Under the pieces are notes generated by a model, which saw only the letters and a list, made by a program, of their open reading frames with translations, had not been told where the DNA came from and ran no database searches. The translations under genes were made by a program, and so were the position numbers. Shown in pieces: positions 41,901 to 56,900 of a stretch of 64,000 nt of DNA (the stretch's first letter is position 1; each line of letters begins with the position of its first letter). The DNA comes from Chrysoperla carnea (lineage: Eukaryota; Arthropoda; Insecta; Neuroptera; Chrysopidae), in contig NC_058337.1 in assembly GCF_905475395.1 (NCBI RefSeq), forward strand, positions 104,154,368 through 104,218,367. Reading direction: 5' to 3'.

Positions 41901-44900
41901 TCGCTACAAGGAAATTGATGGAATTTCCGTTTGGTAAATTATAACGTCCATTTTGATCATCGATAATATTTTCTTCGATAGCGTCATTTAATAAAATATA
42001 TTTACCCGTTTTTAAATTTTTCACGATTGAAATCAACGGATTAACTAATTCGTCCTTAATTGAATCATTTAGCGTGAATTTCTTATTTGTAGCCGGATGA
42101 CAAATCATTCCAGTTTTTGGATCATATAAGTTCATTGTAATGACATCATATAAACCGAAACCGGCGGTTTCTACGTCAATGATTAAACCTAAGTTTAATG
42201 CTTCATCTAAAGTTATATTATCTGTTGATCCAGGTTCCTTGAATGTACCATTTCGACGATCAATAATTCCTGATCGACAAGTTTCAACTAAATTCAATAG
42301 ACGTTGATTTTTCCGATCGAAATAACATGGAATCAATGGATTAATTATAAATTTACGAATGGCTTCATGTAATGTAATATATCGTTCTGATTGTGGATCA
42401 ACAAATTTGCCAGTTTTGGAATCGTATAATCCTTGATGAATTGCTCTTTGTAAAGACACAGCAGCTAAACGATCGGTGATAATACCTTTATCGAAAGCTT
42501 CGCTTATCGTGAATTCGATTGATTTCGAAGGATCTTTAACAGTACATTTATCGCCATCAACTACTCCTTCTTTAATCGCATCAAGTAAGGTTAATTGTTT
42601 CCATGATCGTGGATCTCTAGTATCACGAACATGTACTGAATTTGGATCAATCATACCGGATTCTAAAGCCTGAATAAGTGTTATACATTCGCCAGTTTGT
42701 GGATCAAGGAACAAATTCGTTTGTGGATCATACAAACCTTTGACTAGAGCTTCACTCAAAGAAAGTGGTTTTCTAACCTCAACTAAGACACCTTGTTCAA
42801 AAGCTTCTTGGAAATCTAAAAATCGATCACTACCAATGACTTTGCCTAATTTTACATCAATAATTCCATCTTGTACGGCTTGATGGAAGGTTAAAGTCAT
42901 GCCATCAATACAGACAACGGTTGATTTAAAATCAACAACTCCCTTACGCATTGCTTTATCAGTCGATAGTTTTTCAGTCGAAATTGGTGTTGCAAATTGA
43001 CCACTTTTAGGGTCATAGAAACCTTTAAATATTGCTTCTGGCAGACTGAATTTACGTTTAAATGGTAAAATTGTACCACGATCTAATGCTTCATATAAAT
43101 TAATTGGTTCATTTGTGGTTGCGTCAATTATAACGCCCTTAATTGGATCAATAATTCCTAATATGATAGCTTCTTCTAAGGAAATTATCTCATTCGTTTG
43201 TGGATTTTTGATAGCTAAACTGTTTTTATTAATAAGATTACTCTTAATAGCTTCATCAAGTGTTAAGGCTTTGCCATCGATGGTAAATAGACCTGTAGCA
43301 GGATCGTAGACATTTTGTGCAAGTGCTTCTTGTAAGGACCATGGCTTAATCGTACTTAAAATATACCCTTTATCAAATGCTTCATTCAGCGGAGCTGGTG
43401 GATTTATTAAAACACCTCGATTGGTATCAATAATTCCACCTTTCTCACCTTCAGGCACGGTAACAATTTTATTTTTAGCAATATCTTTTAGACGCGTTGA
43501 AGTTGGGTCAATAAAACCAGTATCGATAGCATTTTTCAATGTAACACTTTCACCAGTAGTTGGATTTAGAATTTTACCTGTTTTTGGTGAATAATAACTT
43601 TCAGTAATAGCTTCAGTTATTGTAAGTTGAACTGGTTTTGTTGTTATCATATTTTCTGCTAAAGCAACATCTAGTGTTACCAAATTTCCTGTTTTTGTAT
43701 CACGCATTTTACCATTATCTGAATTAACTAATTTTGTGTCCAAAGCCTCGTTTAACGGTATCCAAGCATTGGCACGGGTATCTTTACAATCAGAAATATC
43801 AGCATTAACTATGCCGCGTTTAACTGATTCTTCCAAATTAATATTTTCATTTGTTTGTGAATCTAAGATTGTTCCAGACTTTGGTTCGTATAATTGAGTT
43901 CGTATGGCAGCCTCTAACGAAATACCTTTACGTGGCCCAGCAATTAAATATCCTTGTTTAAATGCCGTTGCCAGTGTAATTTCTTCTCTAGTTTCGATAT
44001 TAATTACAACATTTCGTGTAATATCCACAATTCCTAATTCCACAGCCTCAATGATTGTTATAATTTGATTATTTTGTGGATTTCGTATTTTAATCGAATT
44101 TGGATCGACAATTCCCGAATCGATTGCATCGATTAATTCAATTTTTTCACCTGTATCAGGATGAATAATTTCTGATGTTTCGGGATTAAAAATATTTTTG
44201 GTTAGAAGTTCGTCTAAAGGTAAGGGTACTGGGTCGGGTTTACGAGGTTTAGCACTACGTTCAATAATGTAACCTAATCTGACAGCATCAAAGAAATTGA
44301 CTTTTTTACCAGTTTTTGGATCAACCATATGCCCAGTGTTTTTATCAATTAAAGGTTTTGCTAACGCTTCCTCCAAAGGTAAATAATGGTCAGGTTTTGT
44401 TAAATCTTTCACTAAAATGTTGTCGGGGTTAAATAATTCTAAACCATAAATTAAATCACTAAATGTGATTGGAGTACCAGTACTTGGATCTGTAAAGTAT
44501 CCAAATTGTGCGTCGAATACACCAAGCTCAATTAATTGGTCAGGTGTCAGGTCTTGATTTATAAGTAAGGCATATTTTGGTTTTTCCTGTACTAAAGACA
44601 CTTTAACTTTACTAATAATATCAACCACATCTAAGGGACTAACTTCATTTAGGTCTAACGCATCTTGTACAGTTAAAGGCATTTCTTTATTATTGACTAA
44701 AATTCGACATATTTTCGGTTCAATTTTTCGTTGAGAAATAGCATCTCCAATTGCTAGTCGTTCGTAACTGATCAGTTTTGGTGTTTCGCTAACTGGTTCT
44801 TTTACTTTTTGTGTGACTGTTGATTCAATTTCTTTTTGTAAAAAGTCTTGCGTTGAAACCGCAGGTTGGATTACACCGATAACTTTTTCGGGACTAATTT

Positions 44901-47900
44901 CAGATCGTGTTAAATCGGATGGAGAAAGTTTTTCTGATTTTTTAGATTTTGATTTATCTGCTAAATTTTTAACAGCATCGGCAACAGCCATTCCTGCTAA
45001 TATTGGTGCACCGACTATAGCTAAAAGACCCATTTTGGCTGCATCCTTAATATTTATATTCTGACCTGATTGTTTATCTTTAAATTTACCAGTTTTTGGA
45101 TCTAAAACACCTTTTTCGATAGCTTGTTTCACAGTTAGGGGTTCACTAGTTGTCGTATTATAAATTATTGAATTAGGATCAACAATTTCTCGTTCGATCG
45201 CTTCGGTAAATGTTAATAATTTGTGTGTGTTTTCGGGATCTTTAAATGATTGAGTTTTATCGTCATAAATCGTTTCAAAAGCATCAATAATATTCAAATT
45301 AGCTGTTTGTACATGGTCTGAAGTATCCATTATTAAATGTTCATTATCATTCGCGTCCAAATGACCTAATTGGATGGCTTCAGATATTGGCATAAGAGTT
45401 CCACTTTGTGGATCTGTGTATGTTCCATTATCTAGATCAATTAAACCACTCTTAAGAGCTTCTGAGAAAGTAGTTTTTGATTCTTTTGTCGTAAAATGTT
45501 CTTTTGTTTCTTTTTCATCTTTGACAATACCACGTTTTTTAGCTTCTTCAATTGGAATCACTTCATTTGTTTCTAAATTTTTGACTTCTGTTGCACTAAT
45601 TAATGCGTAACCTGCTAATAATTCGACAGTTTTGGTCGTAATCGTGTGATAAGAAGTTACAGTTTTCGTTACAGAAATTGCATGTTGTTGTTCAGAACTA
45701 ACTAATGTTGGAAGTGCTTTAACTACTAATAAACCTTTGTTTATCGCTTCATTTATTGGGATGACTTCTCCAGTTTGTTTATCCGTGTATGTTCCTTCGT
45801 CATATTTAATCAAATTTTCTTTTAATGCTTCTTTAATGTCAACGCTATTTTCATTTTCAGGATATGGCAATGCCATAATGAAATTTTGTTCAATTGCCTT
45901 TTCTATACTCATTCTTTCACCAGTTAGAGGATGTATAACTTCATTTGTTTCAGGATCGATTAATCCTCGTTTTAATGCAACTGGAAGTGTCATTCCTGCT
46001 GGTGGAATATCTGAATTTATTTGTGGTTCATCTTTGAAAATATTTACTTCAACTGCAGTAAGAAGATCTAATGGACCTTCAGATGTAACCACTGCAGAAT
46101 TTTCATCATCAATATGTCCAAGATTGATAGCTTCTTCTAAAGTTATTGTTCCAGTAACTGGATTCTCAATATTACTTAAAGGATCAACAATATCACAGAC
46201 AATTGCTTCACGCAACGATAATTTATCACCAGTTTCTGGATGAATAATTTTAGAAGATTGTGGATCAACTAAACCTTGTGCAACTAAAGCTGGAATACTT
46301 AAACTACGATTTAAAGGTAATAATAATTGATTTGTGCCGTTTGGATCTAAAATACCACGTGAAATAGCTTCATTTATTGTAAGGATATCACCACTTTGTG
46401 GATCTTTAATATGACCTTGGTTACCATCTAATTTATTATTTAAAATAGCTTCGCCTAATGTTAAATTTTCGCCACCAGGTGCTTCAAATGTTTTAGTTAA
46501 CATTTCTGCTGTAGGTGCGTCTATTAAACCTTTATCGGTTGCATCTTTTGGTTTAACAATTTTTCGACGCATTTTTTGTAAGATTACTGGTTTCGCTTCA
46601 CGATCGGGACTTTGTGATTGACGTGCACATCCAATTGCTACTTTATAGGTAGGTTCAGTTGTTATTCGACTTCGAGTTCTTTCTGCTGCAGTTGGGCGAA
46701 CTTTTTCCTCATACACACGAGTTGGTTGCGGTTTAGAAGCAGCTAAAATTTTTACTTCTTCTTCTGTAATTATTCCTTTTTCGATTGCATCTTCTACTGG
46801 AATACTTTTACCTGTTTCTGGATCTTTTACAGACATACTAGTTTTAATAGTCGGCGAAGATATTTGAACTACATTTCGATGTAATTCTATTTCTTTTGGA
46901 CTTATTAAACCAGTTTCTAACGCTTTATCCATAGGAATAACTTCATCTGTAATTGGATCGCGTATAACAGAGGTGGTTGAAAGCTTTTCTAAAACTTTCA
47001 ACTCAGATGGACTAATAATTCCTTTCTCAATTGCTTCTTTACTTGATATTTTGGTATTTGTTTGTGGATCTTTGATAAATAACTCATATTCAGGATCTTG
47101 AGTTTGTGCTTCATATTTTTCAATTGTTTCTTTGTCAACTAAACCTCTTTCGAATGCAACTTCAATAGGTAATTGTTCACCAGTTTTTGGATCGAATATC
47201 ATTGATTTTTTAACTATTTTAACAACATGTTGCGCGGCTATTAACGGTGCACCAACAACAGCTAGAACTCCAAATTTAGCAGCATCATTAAGGGAAATTT
47301 TCCTACCCGATTTATCTTTATATTCACCGTTATCTTTATTAATAATACCTTTGCGTATAGCATCTGAAATTGGCATTTCTTTACCAGAATGTGGATCTTT
47401 AACACTAACTAAATTTGGATCGATTTTTTTCTCTTTGATCGCTTCGATTAAATTCTCCGATTTTCCTGATTCCGTGAATATTACTAACGCTGTAGATGGA
47501 TCATAAATAACTCCTTTCTGTATTTGTAGTGGTTCTAAGGAACTTAATTCAGATTCCGTACTTTTTACTTTAACGAATGTTGGAGGATTTTTATCTATAA
47601 CATTCGAAGATACTTCAACTAAATCAGGTTTACCATAAATTTTCGTAACTTGGATTAACCGTTGACTACCCAAGTCTTGTTGAGTTGGATTTTTAAGTAT
47701 GATTAATTTTTGTGAAATGGCTTCGAACATTGTAATATATTTATCGGGATCAATTCTATAATGACCAGTTTTATCTAAAATTTGTTTATCTAAACTACGT
47801 TGTATTGACGTTTCCCGATTAGTTTGAGGGTCGATAACCACAGCGGATTGTGGATTAATAATACGTAATTTGATACATTCTTCAAAACTAACTAATCGAT

Positions 47901-50900
47901 CTGTACCACGAATTATAAATAAGCCAGTAACAGGATCTAATAATTGTTGATCAATCGCTTCACTTAATAACCAGCCATCTGGGGGTAGTTCATAAACTTG
48001 CTTTTCATGAGTTAAGAACTCTGAAACGACTTTTTTCGTGCTAGAAAATTTACTAGGTGATGTAATTGAGACATCAGGACTCCAACATTTAATTGGGGAT
48101 GGAGTTGATTGTAACTCTGAGGTTGGTGAAGAGAATGTTGTATCTGTTTTACTCCAGAATTTAGTTGGAGACGATGAACTAAATTCAACATCAATACTAG
48201 GTGACGAAGTTATTGAATCAGTTTTAGTAAGAGTTTTATTAGGAGACGTCGACGGCTGATAATAATCGCCAACATCCATCTGTTCTGTTTGTGGTACAGA
48301 TGTAATTCTAGTGATTTTAATCGGCGATTTAGCTTTAGTTGTTATAAATGTTTCAGATGGCGCATCTGTTGAAATTAACCCTTCGCTCAATGCTTGTTCA
48401 ATTGGTATTATCGATCCATTTTCAGGGTTTTGGAACGTTTGTGTAGTTTCATCGATTAAACCACGTCGTATAGCTTCCCCAAAAGTGATTGTATATTCTG
48501 ATTTAGTCGTTCCAGTATTTGTAATTGTTACATACCGTTTAATTGTTTTTGATATAGTCTGTGTTGTTACCGTAATACTAAGTAAACTATTTAATAAAAC
48601 AGCGCCTTCAGGTGTAATAATTTCCTTTTCAATAGCTGTATTCATTGATATGGGTCGTTTTGTACGTATATCTAATATTTGTCCAGTTTTTGGATCAATA
48701 TAGCGTTTTAACACTGCATCTAATACTGTTAATTCCTTAGAATTTTCAAACATACCAATTGGTCGATTTAACATATCTAAAATTTCTTCCCTAACTAAAC
48801 CTTCCTCTAAACTACCGTGTAAAGGTACTAATTTCCCCGTCTGTGAGTCAACAACAATTGAACCATTATTTTTCGGACTTATTAAACCTTTTGCTAATGC
48901 TGAATTCAAACTAATAAACTCTCCTATCGATGGATCTTTAAAACCTTCAATATCAAAAATTGATCGTACTGATACAGATGTTATTAATCCACGATCAACA
49001 GCTTCAGGTATTGTACATATTTCACCAGTTAGAGCATCTTTAAAATGACTATCAGGTAAAATAATTCCCGAGCTTAAAGCTTCACTTAAAGTTATCAAAT
49101 CATTAGTTTTTGTATTTGTAATACATTTAATATTATCAGCATCTAAAATACCCCGACTAATTGCCTCAATTATTGAAACTTTATTACGATAGATTGGTGT
49201 AGAAATTGTACCCTGATTATCTAATAAATTTAAATCACAAATATCTTTTAATGTCATTGGTTTCATGATTAATTGACGCCTGCGTGCTTCTTGTAAAGAT
49301 AATTTTTCATGATTATAAATATATTTACCTAATTTTTGATTAATAACACCTAATTCTAAAGCTTTTTGCAATGTAATTTTTGTGTCTTTTTTTGGATCAA
49401 TGACTTCACGAATATTTGGATTAATGATACCATGTTTAATAGCAACATCAATTTGACATTTATCACCGGAATTACGATCAATAATCCATCCTGTTCGATC
49501 ATCAATTAAACCTTGATTAATTATATCCGATAATGATAACGCGGAAGTTTTAACTTTAATTTCTTTGAGTACTAAATGACCCTGTTCGTATGCTTCTTGT
49601 ATGGTAATTTTATTACCGTTCTCCAATACAAAAGTACCAGATTTCTCATCAATTTTACCATCAGATAGTGCGTCAGATATTAATTGACCGGATGTCTCTA
49701 CCTTAATACGTTTTTCGCTTGGATCCGAATGTTCAGCATCGTATAATTCACGTTGGATTGCTTCTAATAGTGACACGTTTCGACCGTCTTCAGTAACGCC
49801 ACACGGACCCGATAAACGTTCGGCTAATTCAGGTCGTATTAAACCATTTCGTGCAGCTTCTTGTATTGTCATAGATGTTGATCCGTCTGTTGACGATACA
49901 ATTCGCCCGGTTCGTACGTCTAATATACGTAATTTGATAGCGTCACCCACGGTTAATATTTCACCGGTACTTGGATGTAATATACCGGGTGTGTCAATTA
50001 TATTTTCTGTACCAATGCCTTCGTGTACTTTATGAATACGTTTTAATGAACGAATTTCACTAAATTGCATTGTGGTACCCCATGCTGATTGTTGATTTTT
50101 TATATTATCCACAGTATCGTGTGTTTTACCATTTGTCGTTGGACTGGTGATTGTGACACGCGTCGTTGATGATACATCGGATTTTGGTTGAATGTATCTA
50201 TAGATAATTTAAAATATGGGAATAATATAAAACCGTAAAAAATATAAAAAAGAGGGAAAAATTATTGTTTAAGAGAAATTTTTAGGAAAGTATTTTTTGA
50301 ATCCTAACTACTTAAGCAAGAATTGACGTTTACCTACCTGGATCTAGTTAATTGTTCCTAAATTAATATTTTTCAATACAAAATGATAAAATGTAAATTT
50401 TAAAGGGAACTTTTAAGAAACTTTAAAAATATTTTATGAATAAAAGTAATAAAACGTATAAGTATTTCTCGAAATATTTCAATTTTCTTTATCATCTCAA
50501 TTAATTTCAACTTATCCAAACAATTTATATACTCTAAAGATGAAATATATCAGAGTATATTAAGTTTTCTTCCAAGTTCGCCACGCGTGGAAATATTGAC
50601 ATTACTATGATTTGACATGTCCTTCCTCAAATGTTAGAATTTTTAATTATTCCAGACCTGAATGGATCACCCCTGGTATCATAAAATCGTCCCAAAACTT
50701 GAAAGTACTCAATATTCGGAAAAAAACGGCAAAAAATAAAAATTTCTTAAATTATGTCAAAAAGTACAAAAAAATATACAAGAAAGTTATTACAATGGCC
50801 AAGAAAATTTCCTTGATCAAAAAATTAAAAAACACGAATAACAATCCCAAAGTTGTATGGAACATTATAAAAAATGAAACTTTAAACATATCTAGGGGCA

Positions 50901-53900
50901 TTAAACACATAAGTATAAATAATATTGAAATATGCGACCCTATTTCCATGGTCGACACTTTAAATGAGTGTTTTATTAATTTGGGCTCTGCTATTGGTCA
51001 GGATAATAACGCCAAAAACATAATTGAAATAAAAAATTTTGAAAAAACTATTTTTATTGATGAAATCGATTCCCGTGACATAGAACAAATTATTGGAAAT
51101 ATGAAATCCAAAGACTCCATGGACTACTTAGGCATTTCCAGTAATGTTTTAAAATCGGTTTCAAAAACCTTATTGGCTCCTCTAGTCGAAATTGTTAATT
51201 GTATGTTAAGGGAGGGAATCTTTCCTGATCGTGGCAAATTAGCACGAATAGTACCCCTTCAAAAGAAACCCAATAATATGGATGTCAGTAATTTTCGTCC
51301 GATATCATGTTTACCTATCTTCAGCAAAGTTCTAGAGAGAGTTATATTTAATAAAATTTCAAATTTTCTAACTCGATTCAACATATTGACACCCGATCAA
51401 TTTGGATATCGAGAGAATACAAGAACTACAAATGCAATTTTTGCCGTCACGGATCATATTCTCACGAAAATTAATGAAGGTTTTAAAGTAGCCGCTTTCT
51501 TTTTTGATCTTTCTAAAGCCTTCGATCGCGTGAATCATAATTTACTCCTCTCCAAACTTTATGCATATGGTATTCGTGGCCAATGTTATAAACTTATAGA
51601 GTCATATTTATCTAATAGAGCTCAATTTGTTGAATTAAACATAGACGGAAATACTTTCAAGTCAAGTTGGGGTGCAATCAGGTCTGGGGTCCCACAAGGG
51701 TCTATTCTTGGGCCATTGCTGTTTCTCCTATTTATTAATGACTTGCCAAATTCATTTAGTAAATTATTTTGTAAAGTTGCACTCTTTGCCGATGATACGA
51801 CCATCGTCGTTTCACATAAAGATACCGATGAGCTTATGAAAGTCATTAACAATGTACAGGAATTAATGGACAGCTGGTGCCATGAAAACGATTTGCTTCT
51901 AAATCGTAACAAAACAGCAATTGTGTGTTTTGGTGGTGGAGTCGCCTTTACGCATAATCTGTTTGTAAGTAAAACGACATTTCTAGGAGTTGAAATAGAT
52001 TCAGGAATGAATTGGAAATCTCATATTGACACCTTATGTGTAAAATTGAGCAGAGTGTGCTTTCAATTAAGAGCGTTAAGATCAAGAGTTGACCAAAAGA
52101 CACTACTGTCAGTTTACTATGCAAATTTTGCTTCAATTATGACATATGGCATAGTAATATGGGGTGCTTCAGTAAATGCCTCAAAAATATTTAAAATACA
52201 GAAAAGAGCAATTAGAATTATTTTTAACTTAAAAAGAACTGAAAGTTGTAAAATATTCTTTCTGAACAACAGAATTCTGACATTTCACTCTCATTATATT
52301 TTTGAAATCTACAAATTTTTTATCCAAAATAAAAATGTGTTCGAAATTAATATAAATCAGGGCAATCGTTATATGATTCGAAATCCATCTGAATATGTTA
52401 ATCCCAGGTGTAAATATTCATTTTTAAAAAAAAATACGAGGTATCTTGCAATTCTTTTTTATGGTAAAATCAGTAAAGGGTCAACCGTTAATGACATTAT
52501 GAGAGATAATAGAATGGCTCCGATCAATGCAGTTCGTAGGTACCTGCAACAGCAATGTTTCTATACATTGGAGGAAGGACTAAAAAGTAATTTTTAAACT
52601 TAATATATGTTTTAAGTAATTGTATTTATAATTTTTAATTTCTGACACTTTCCGTGTTGATCTTAATCACCGGTATTCGATAATTTTATATTAATTTATT
52701 TATTTATTTTTTAATTAAATGACATTTACCGTGGAAATTTTTATACACCGGTAATCAATTTTTTTTTTTCTTTTTTATTATATAACATGTACCGTGGAAA
52801 TTTTTATACACCGGTATCAATATTTTTTTAATTAAATGACATTTACCGTGGAAATTTTTTATACACCGGTAATCAATTTTTTTTTTCTTTTTTATTATAT
52901 AACATGTACCGTGGAAATTTTTATACACCGGTATCAATATTTATTTATTTTTTATAATATTTGACACTTTCCGGTAGATTTTTTTTTTATCACCGGAAAA
53001 AGAAATTTAATTAATATATTATTTTTTGTTTTTAGGTAAACAAATTTCATATTTATTTATTTTAGACATTCTTACTTTTAAGGATGTCAGCTATCCTACT
53101 CGTGAGTTTTTGATGGTTTTCCACGATGTTTAAGGTGAATACCGGGATAGTCTACGAAAAGTCGGCCATCACCGCATTATCTTTTAATATTATTATTATA
53201 TTATAAATTTTAAAATTTTTTTTTTTTTTTTTTGACGAATTCTATGTATACATTGTATATCGAAAGAACGAATAAAATATTATTATTATTATTATTGATG
53301 CTACAAACAAAACTTTGGTATAGATATTCATAAAGTCACCTAATTACTTTGTTTACGTTTTTCCGTCTGCCCATATAAAAAGTGACGGTATACCAAAGTG
53401 ACTTTTAGTAAATGGGCATTATAGTTCAATTGAGTAACAGATTCGTTGGACCCATTTATTAAACCGTAACAGATAGAACAAAAATATAAATGGAAAAAAT
53501 GTTCCTTATCTAAAAATAAACAAGTTATGATTGAAACAAACAATTTCCTTAATATCTTTGTTTTCCCATCAGCTAATGAGGGTTCATATTGGGGCAAAAC
53601 TTAAGTTTCCATTTTCTTAAAAACTATAAAAGATAGAGAGTTGAAAATTTGTATCTAGCTTCAAATAATGAATTTATTGATTCTAATTTCATACTAATCC
53701 TATCCGATAATATTAAGGGGTTCAAATTGTCTAGCAAAGCAAAGAAATTCTCTTTAATACCGATGATTCAAATAATCGCAAAATAAATAAGCAAAATAAA
53801 CAAATGAATGCAAAAATTTTGTTAATAATCGTCGGATATTCTTTTTTGTGTAACCTTCAATTATTTTTTAAACTTGAAGTTCATTTATTCATTGCACAGA

Positions 53901-56900
53901 CGCAAAGTCACGCTTCTAATGAATCTTTCCTTCCTTGCTCAATAAGACTCGCTAGAATCTGGCACTCCACAAGGATCCTAACTTCAATACGAGTATTATT
54001 CGCTTTAATGATAATTGTCAATAAGTCACACATTTCACTGGATTTTGAAAAGTACTTAGTGGGTATTTCTATCTGCTCAGGTATTGATTCGTTACCCAAT
54101 GATTGAATCCATTTAGGTGCAGGAAACTCATTATACTTTTAGTAATCAGCAATGTACAATGAAAATACTTATAAAATTGTAAGTGTAATTGAGATAATAA
54201 AGCAAAATAAATAAATTTAATAATTATCTAAAAATTTAGAAAATGAATATAGTTTCCACTTACTTGGATTGTGTATAATGTGTGGTTGTTGACGAATAGG
54301 AATTTGTTTCAGTTGTACTGGATATATTAAATTCAGTACGGAATGTACGAAAATCACGTGGTTGCATTTGTTCAACCAATCTCTGTAAAATAAAAAGAAA
54401 ATATTGTTTAAAAATAAATAAACAAATTTTTACATATTAATTAATTGAAGTGACAAAAATTGTCATATGTGAACCATTTTTGTAATTAAAATATACCAGT
54501 CGGAGTGGGACAAGTGTTTAATATTTCTATACTCGAGTAAGTAGACTAAAAAGATACTCTGAAAGTTCTCACCAGAAAATTTTATTTATTTTGTCTGCGA
54601 AGATATGTAAACAAAATTGCATATCAAAAAACGATTATCCAAAAAGAATTAAATGAAGGCATTTAAAAAAAATATTAATTTAAAATAATTATGGCATTGT
54701 CTTGATATTTGAAGAAAAAAATTTCGTCATGAAAATATTTTCAAATCGATATTCGATAGCTACACGTATAATCATCGAAACTAAGCAAAAACCAATTTTA
54801 AATACATAATTTTCATTGAAAATACGCCTATTCGTCTGGTCTACAATAATAATTTATCGTATGAAGATAAAGCAGATGGAAATATTTATTTTGATTTTGA
54901 TAAACAAAAATATTATTCCAATTCTTTTATTGTTTTTGGAATATCTTGAATTAGTCATATAAAATAATATTATCAACTTTTCAAGTGTTTTGAGAAAAAT
55001 TTTTATGAGATTTATTCACTTAGTCATGAATCCTTGACTAAGTAATAAATGCGTATGTATTCAAAATCTATTATTATTACCATTCATTGTTATATTTTTG
55101 CTTTTTTCATTATTGTAAGATATTTTTGTTTTGAAAGTGCTTGAAAAACTTCGAAAGTCGAAGTTTTTTTCCGTGATCTCTTTATCAAAACTTCTGTCTA
55201 CGAACCGAGAAATGTTTAGTAACTGCAAAATAATTTTAAAAAAATTTTGCAAATTATTAATTCTAGTAAAATTGGAAGTTTCTCAATTTGTGTTTCGCCT
55301 CAAAATCGTAAATATTCTTGTAAAAATATTAGAAAAAATAACTGGATGGAAAAATTCGAGTAAAATTTTTTCTACAATTTTCCGTTTTAAAATAATAAAT
55401 TCTATTTTATTTATCAGGAAACTAAAGAAATATTTGTTAAGGTAGTACCAGCATGAAATCACTTTTCGACAGATTTGGCCGAATTTTTTTTCTCGGGTTT
55501 ATAATAGCTTTATTTATGAATTCCTAAAATTTCATAATTTTTGACCGTTTAGATCGCGAGATATTTAAAGACAAAGTTCGCGATTTTGAGGGTCATGTCC
55601 CATTTAAAGCATGTAAAATGTCCGGTCTCTCCAACTATTTTTTATGATATTATTATATATTGAAGAAAAAGTAGAAAAAAATGTTTATACAATACAATTC
55701 TAAAAAAAAAATTTAGAAATTAATTTTCACTTTCGAGATATTAATTTTGACGTAAATTGATCGAAATTGGGACGTTGGCATAATTATTTCCCATTTTAAA
55801 CGGTCAAAATTTCTGAAACTTTGGGAATTAATAGTAAGCATTATTAAATTCTTAAATTTAATTTTTCGTTAAATTCTGTCGAAAAAAAAATTGTACCATT
55901 GCTTTAACATAGAAACTGCAAATACCATGCTGGAACATCGTTAAATGAAATAATTTCTCTATGTAAATTTATTTTTTGAATGACAAGACATTAAAAATTA
56001 AGAATGAAATTTCCTTTTACAATAAATATGATGTAGGCTTAAAAGAATACCGTACAATTGGGTTCTATGATTCTATTAATAGAAATATTTCATAAAAATA
56101 TTTTTAATTTGAAATTGATTCTATTTAATTTTTTTTTTCAAAATCGTTTAGAAAAACGCAAACCTACTCTAACATAACAATATTGTAAATAAACCTTGAA
56201 TTTTTAATAAATGAATAAATTTAAGTGAGTTTTAAAATATTGACCTTTGAAAAATTAATAATAATTTGCATAATTCGACAGTAAATTATTTAATTATTAA
56301 AATATTTATGCTGATTTTTTAATGATATTATTGTTTTTTTAACCCTTCTAAATTTGAAGGTCAGATTATAAGAAATTAGCGTAACTCACACGTTCTAAAT
56401 TAAATCGAAGTTTTTATTAATTAAAATTTTTAATGAATGAATTATTTTCTAATAAGTACAATTTCTTGATTGTAATATTTTTTTAACAAAATGATGGATA
56501 TCTCCGATGATGTGTAAGGTTTAACAGATACTTAAACTTCTTAAGGAATTCAACTAGAAAGATCGCAATGATCGATTTTATTTCCTACTTTCCACTAAAA
56601 TCTATGTTCAGATCATTTCTTTAAATTCACAAGCTGTTTTTGCGGTATTATATGTATATTTTTTAAAATAGCCCTGCTTGCATGACTTGCCCTGGAAGTA
56701 ACTATGAGATCGGACTTTATAGTCGTAAATGTTGTAAATCTGTAAATTAGAGCAGATATTTAATTATTAAATAAGGGTCAATTTTTCTTCACAGGCGCTA
56801 AAGACGATCAAGAAGGTGTTCATAAAATCATTTAATTAGTCCATTTTCGGTTGTCTGTCTGCCTGTCAACACGATAACTCAAAAACGAAAGGAGATATCA

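Larger units (their letters stand above)
50604..53296 (+). mobile_element. 5'-truncated non-LTR retrotransposon (LINE), antisense to shot, nested in repeat R1
   Basis: About 2.7 kb in the intron 50198..54263. It encodes a reverse transcriptase but no endonuclease, so it is truncated at the 5' end as usual for LINEs. After the frame come a dimeric minisatellite (52680..52945), AATAAAAT and a short (ATT)n tail ending near 53296, as in LINEs ending in simple repeats. Boundaries are set by where repeat R1 is interrupted. A short ATATTGA/TTATTGA similarity on both sides could be the target-site duplication. Confidence 0.8.
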
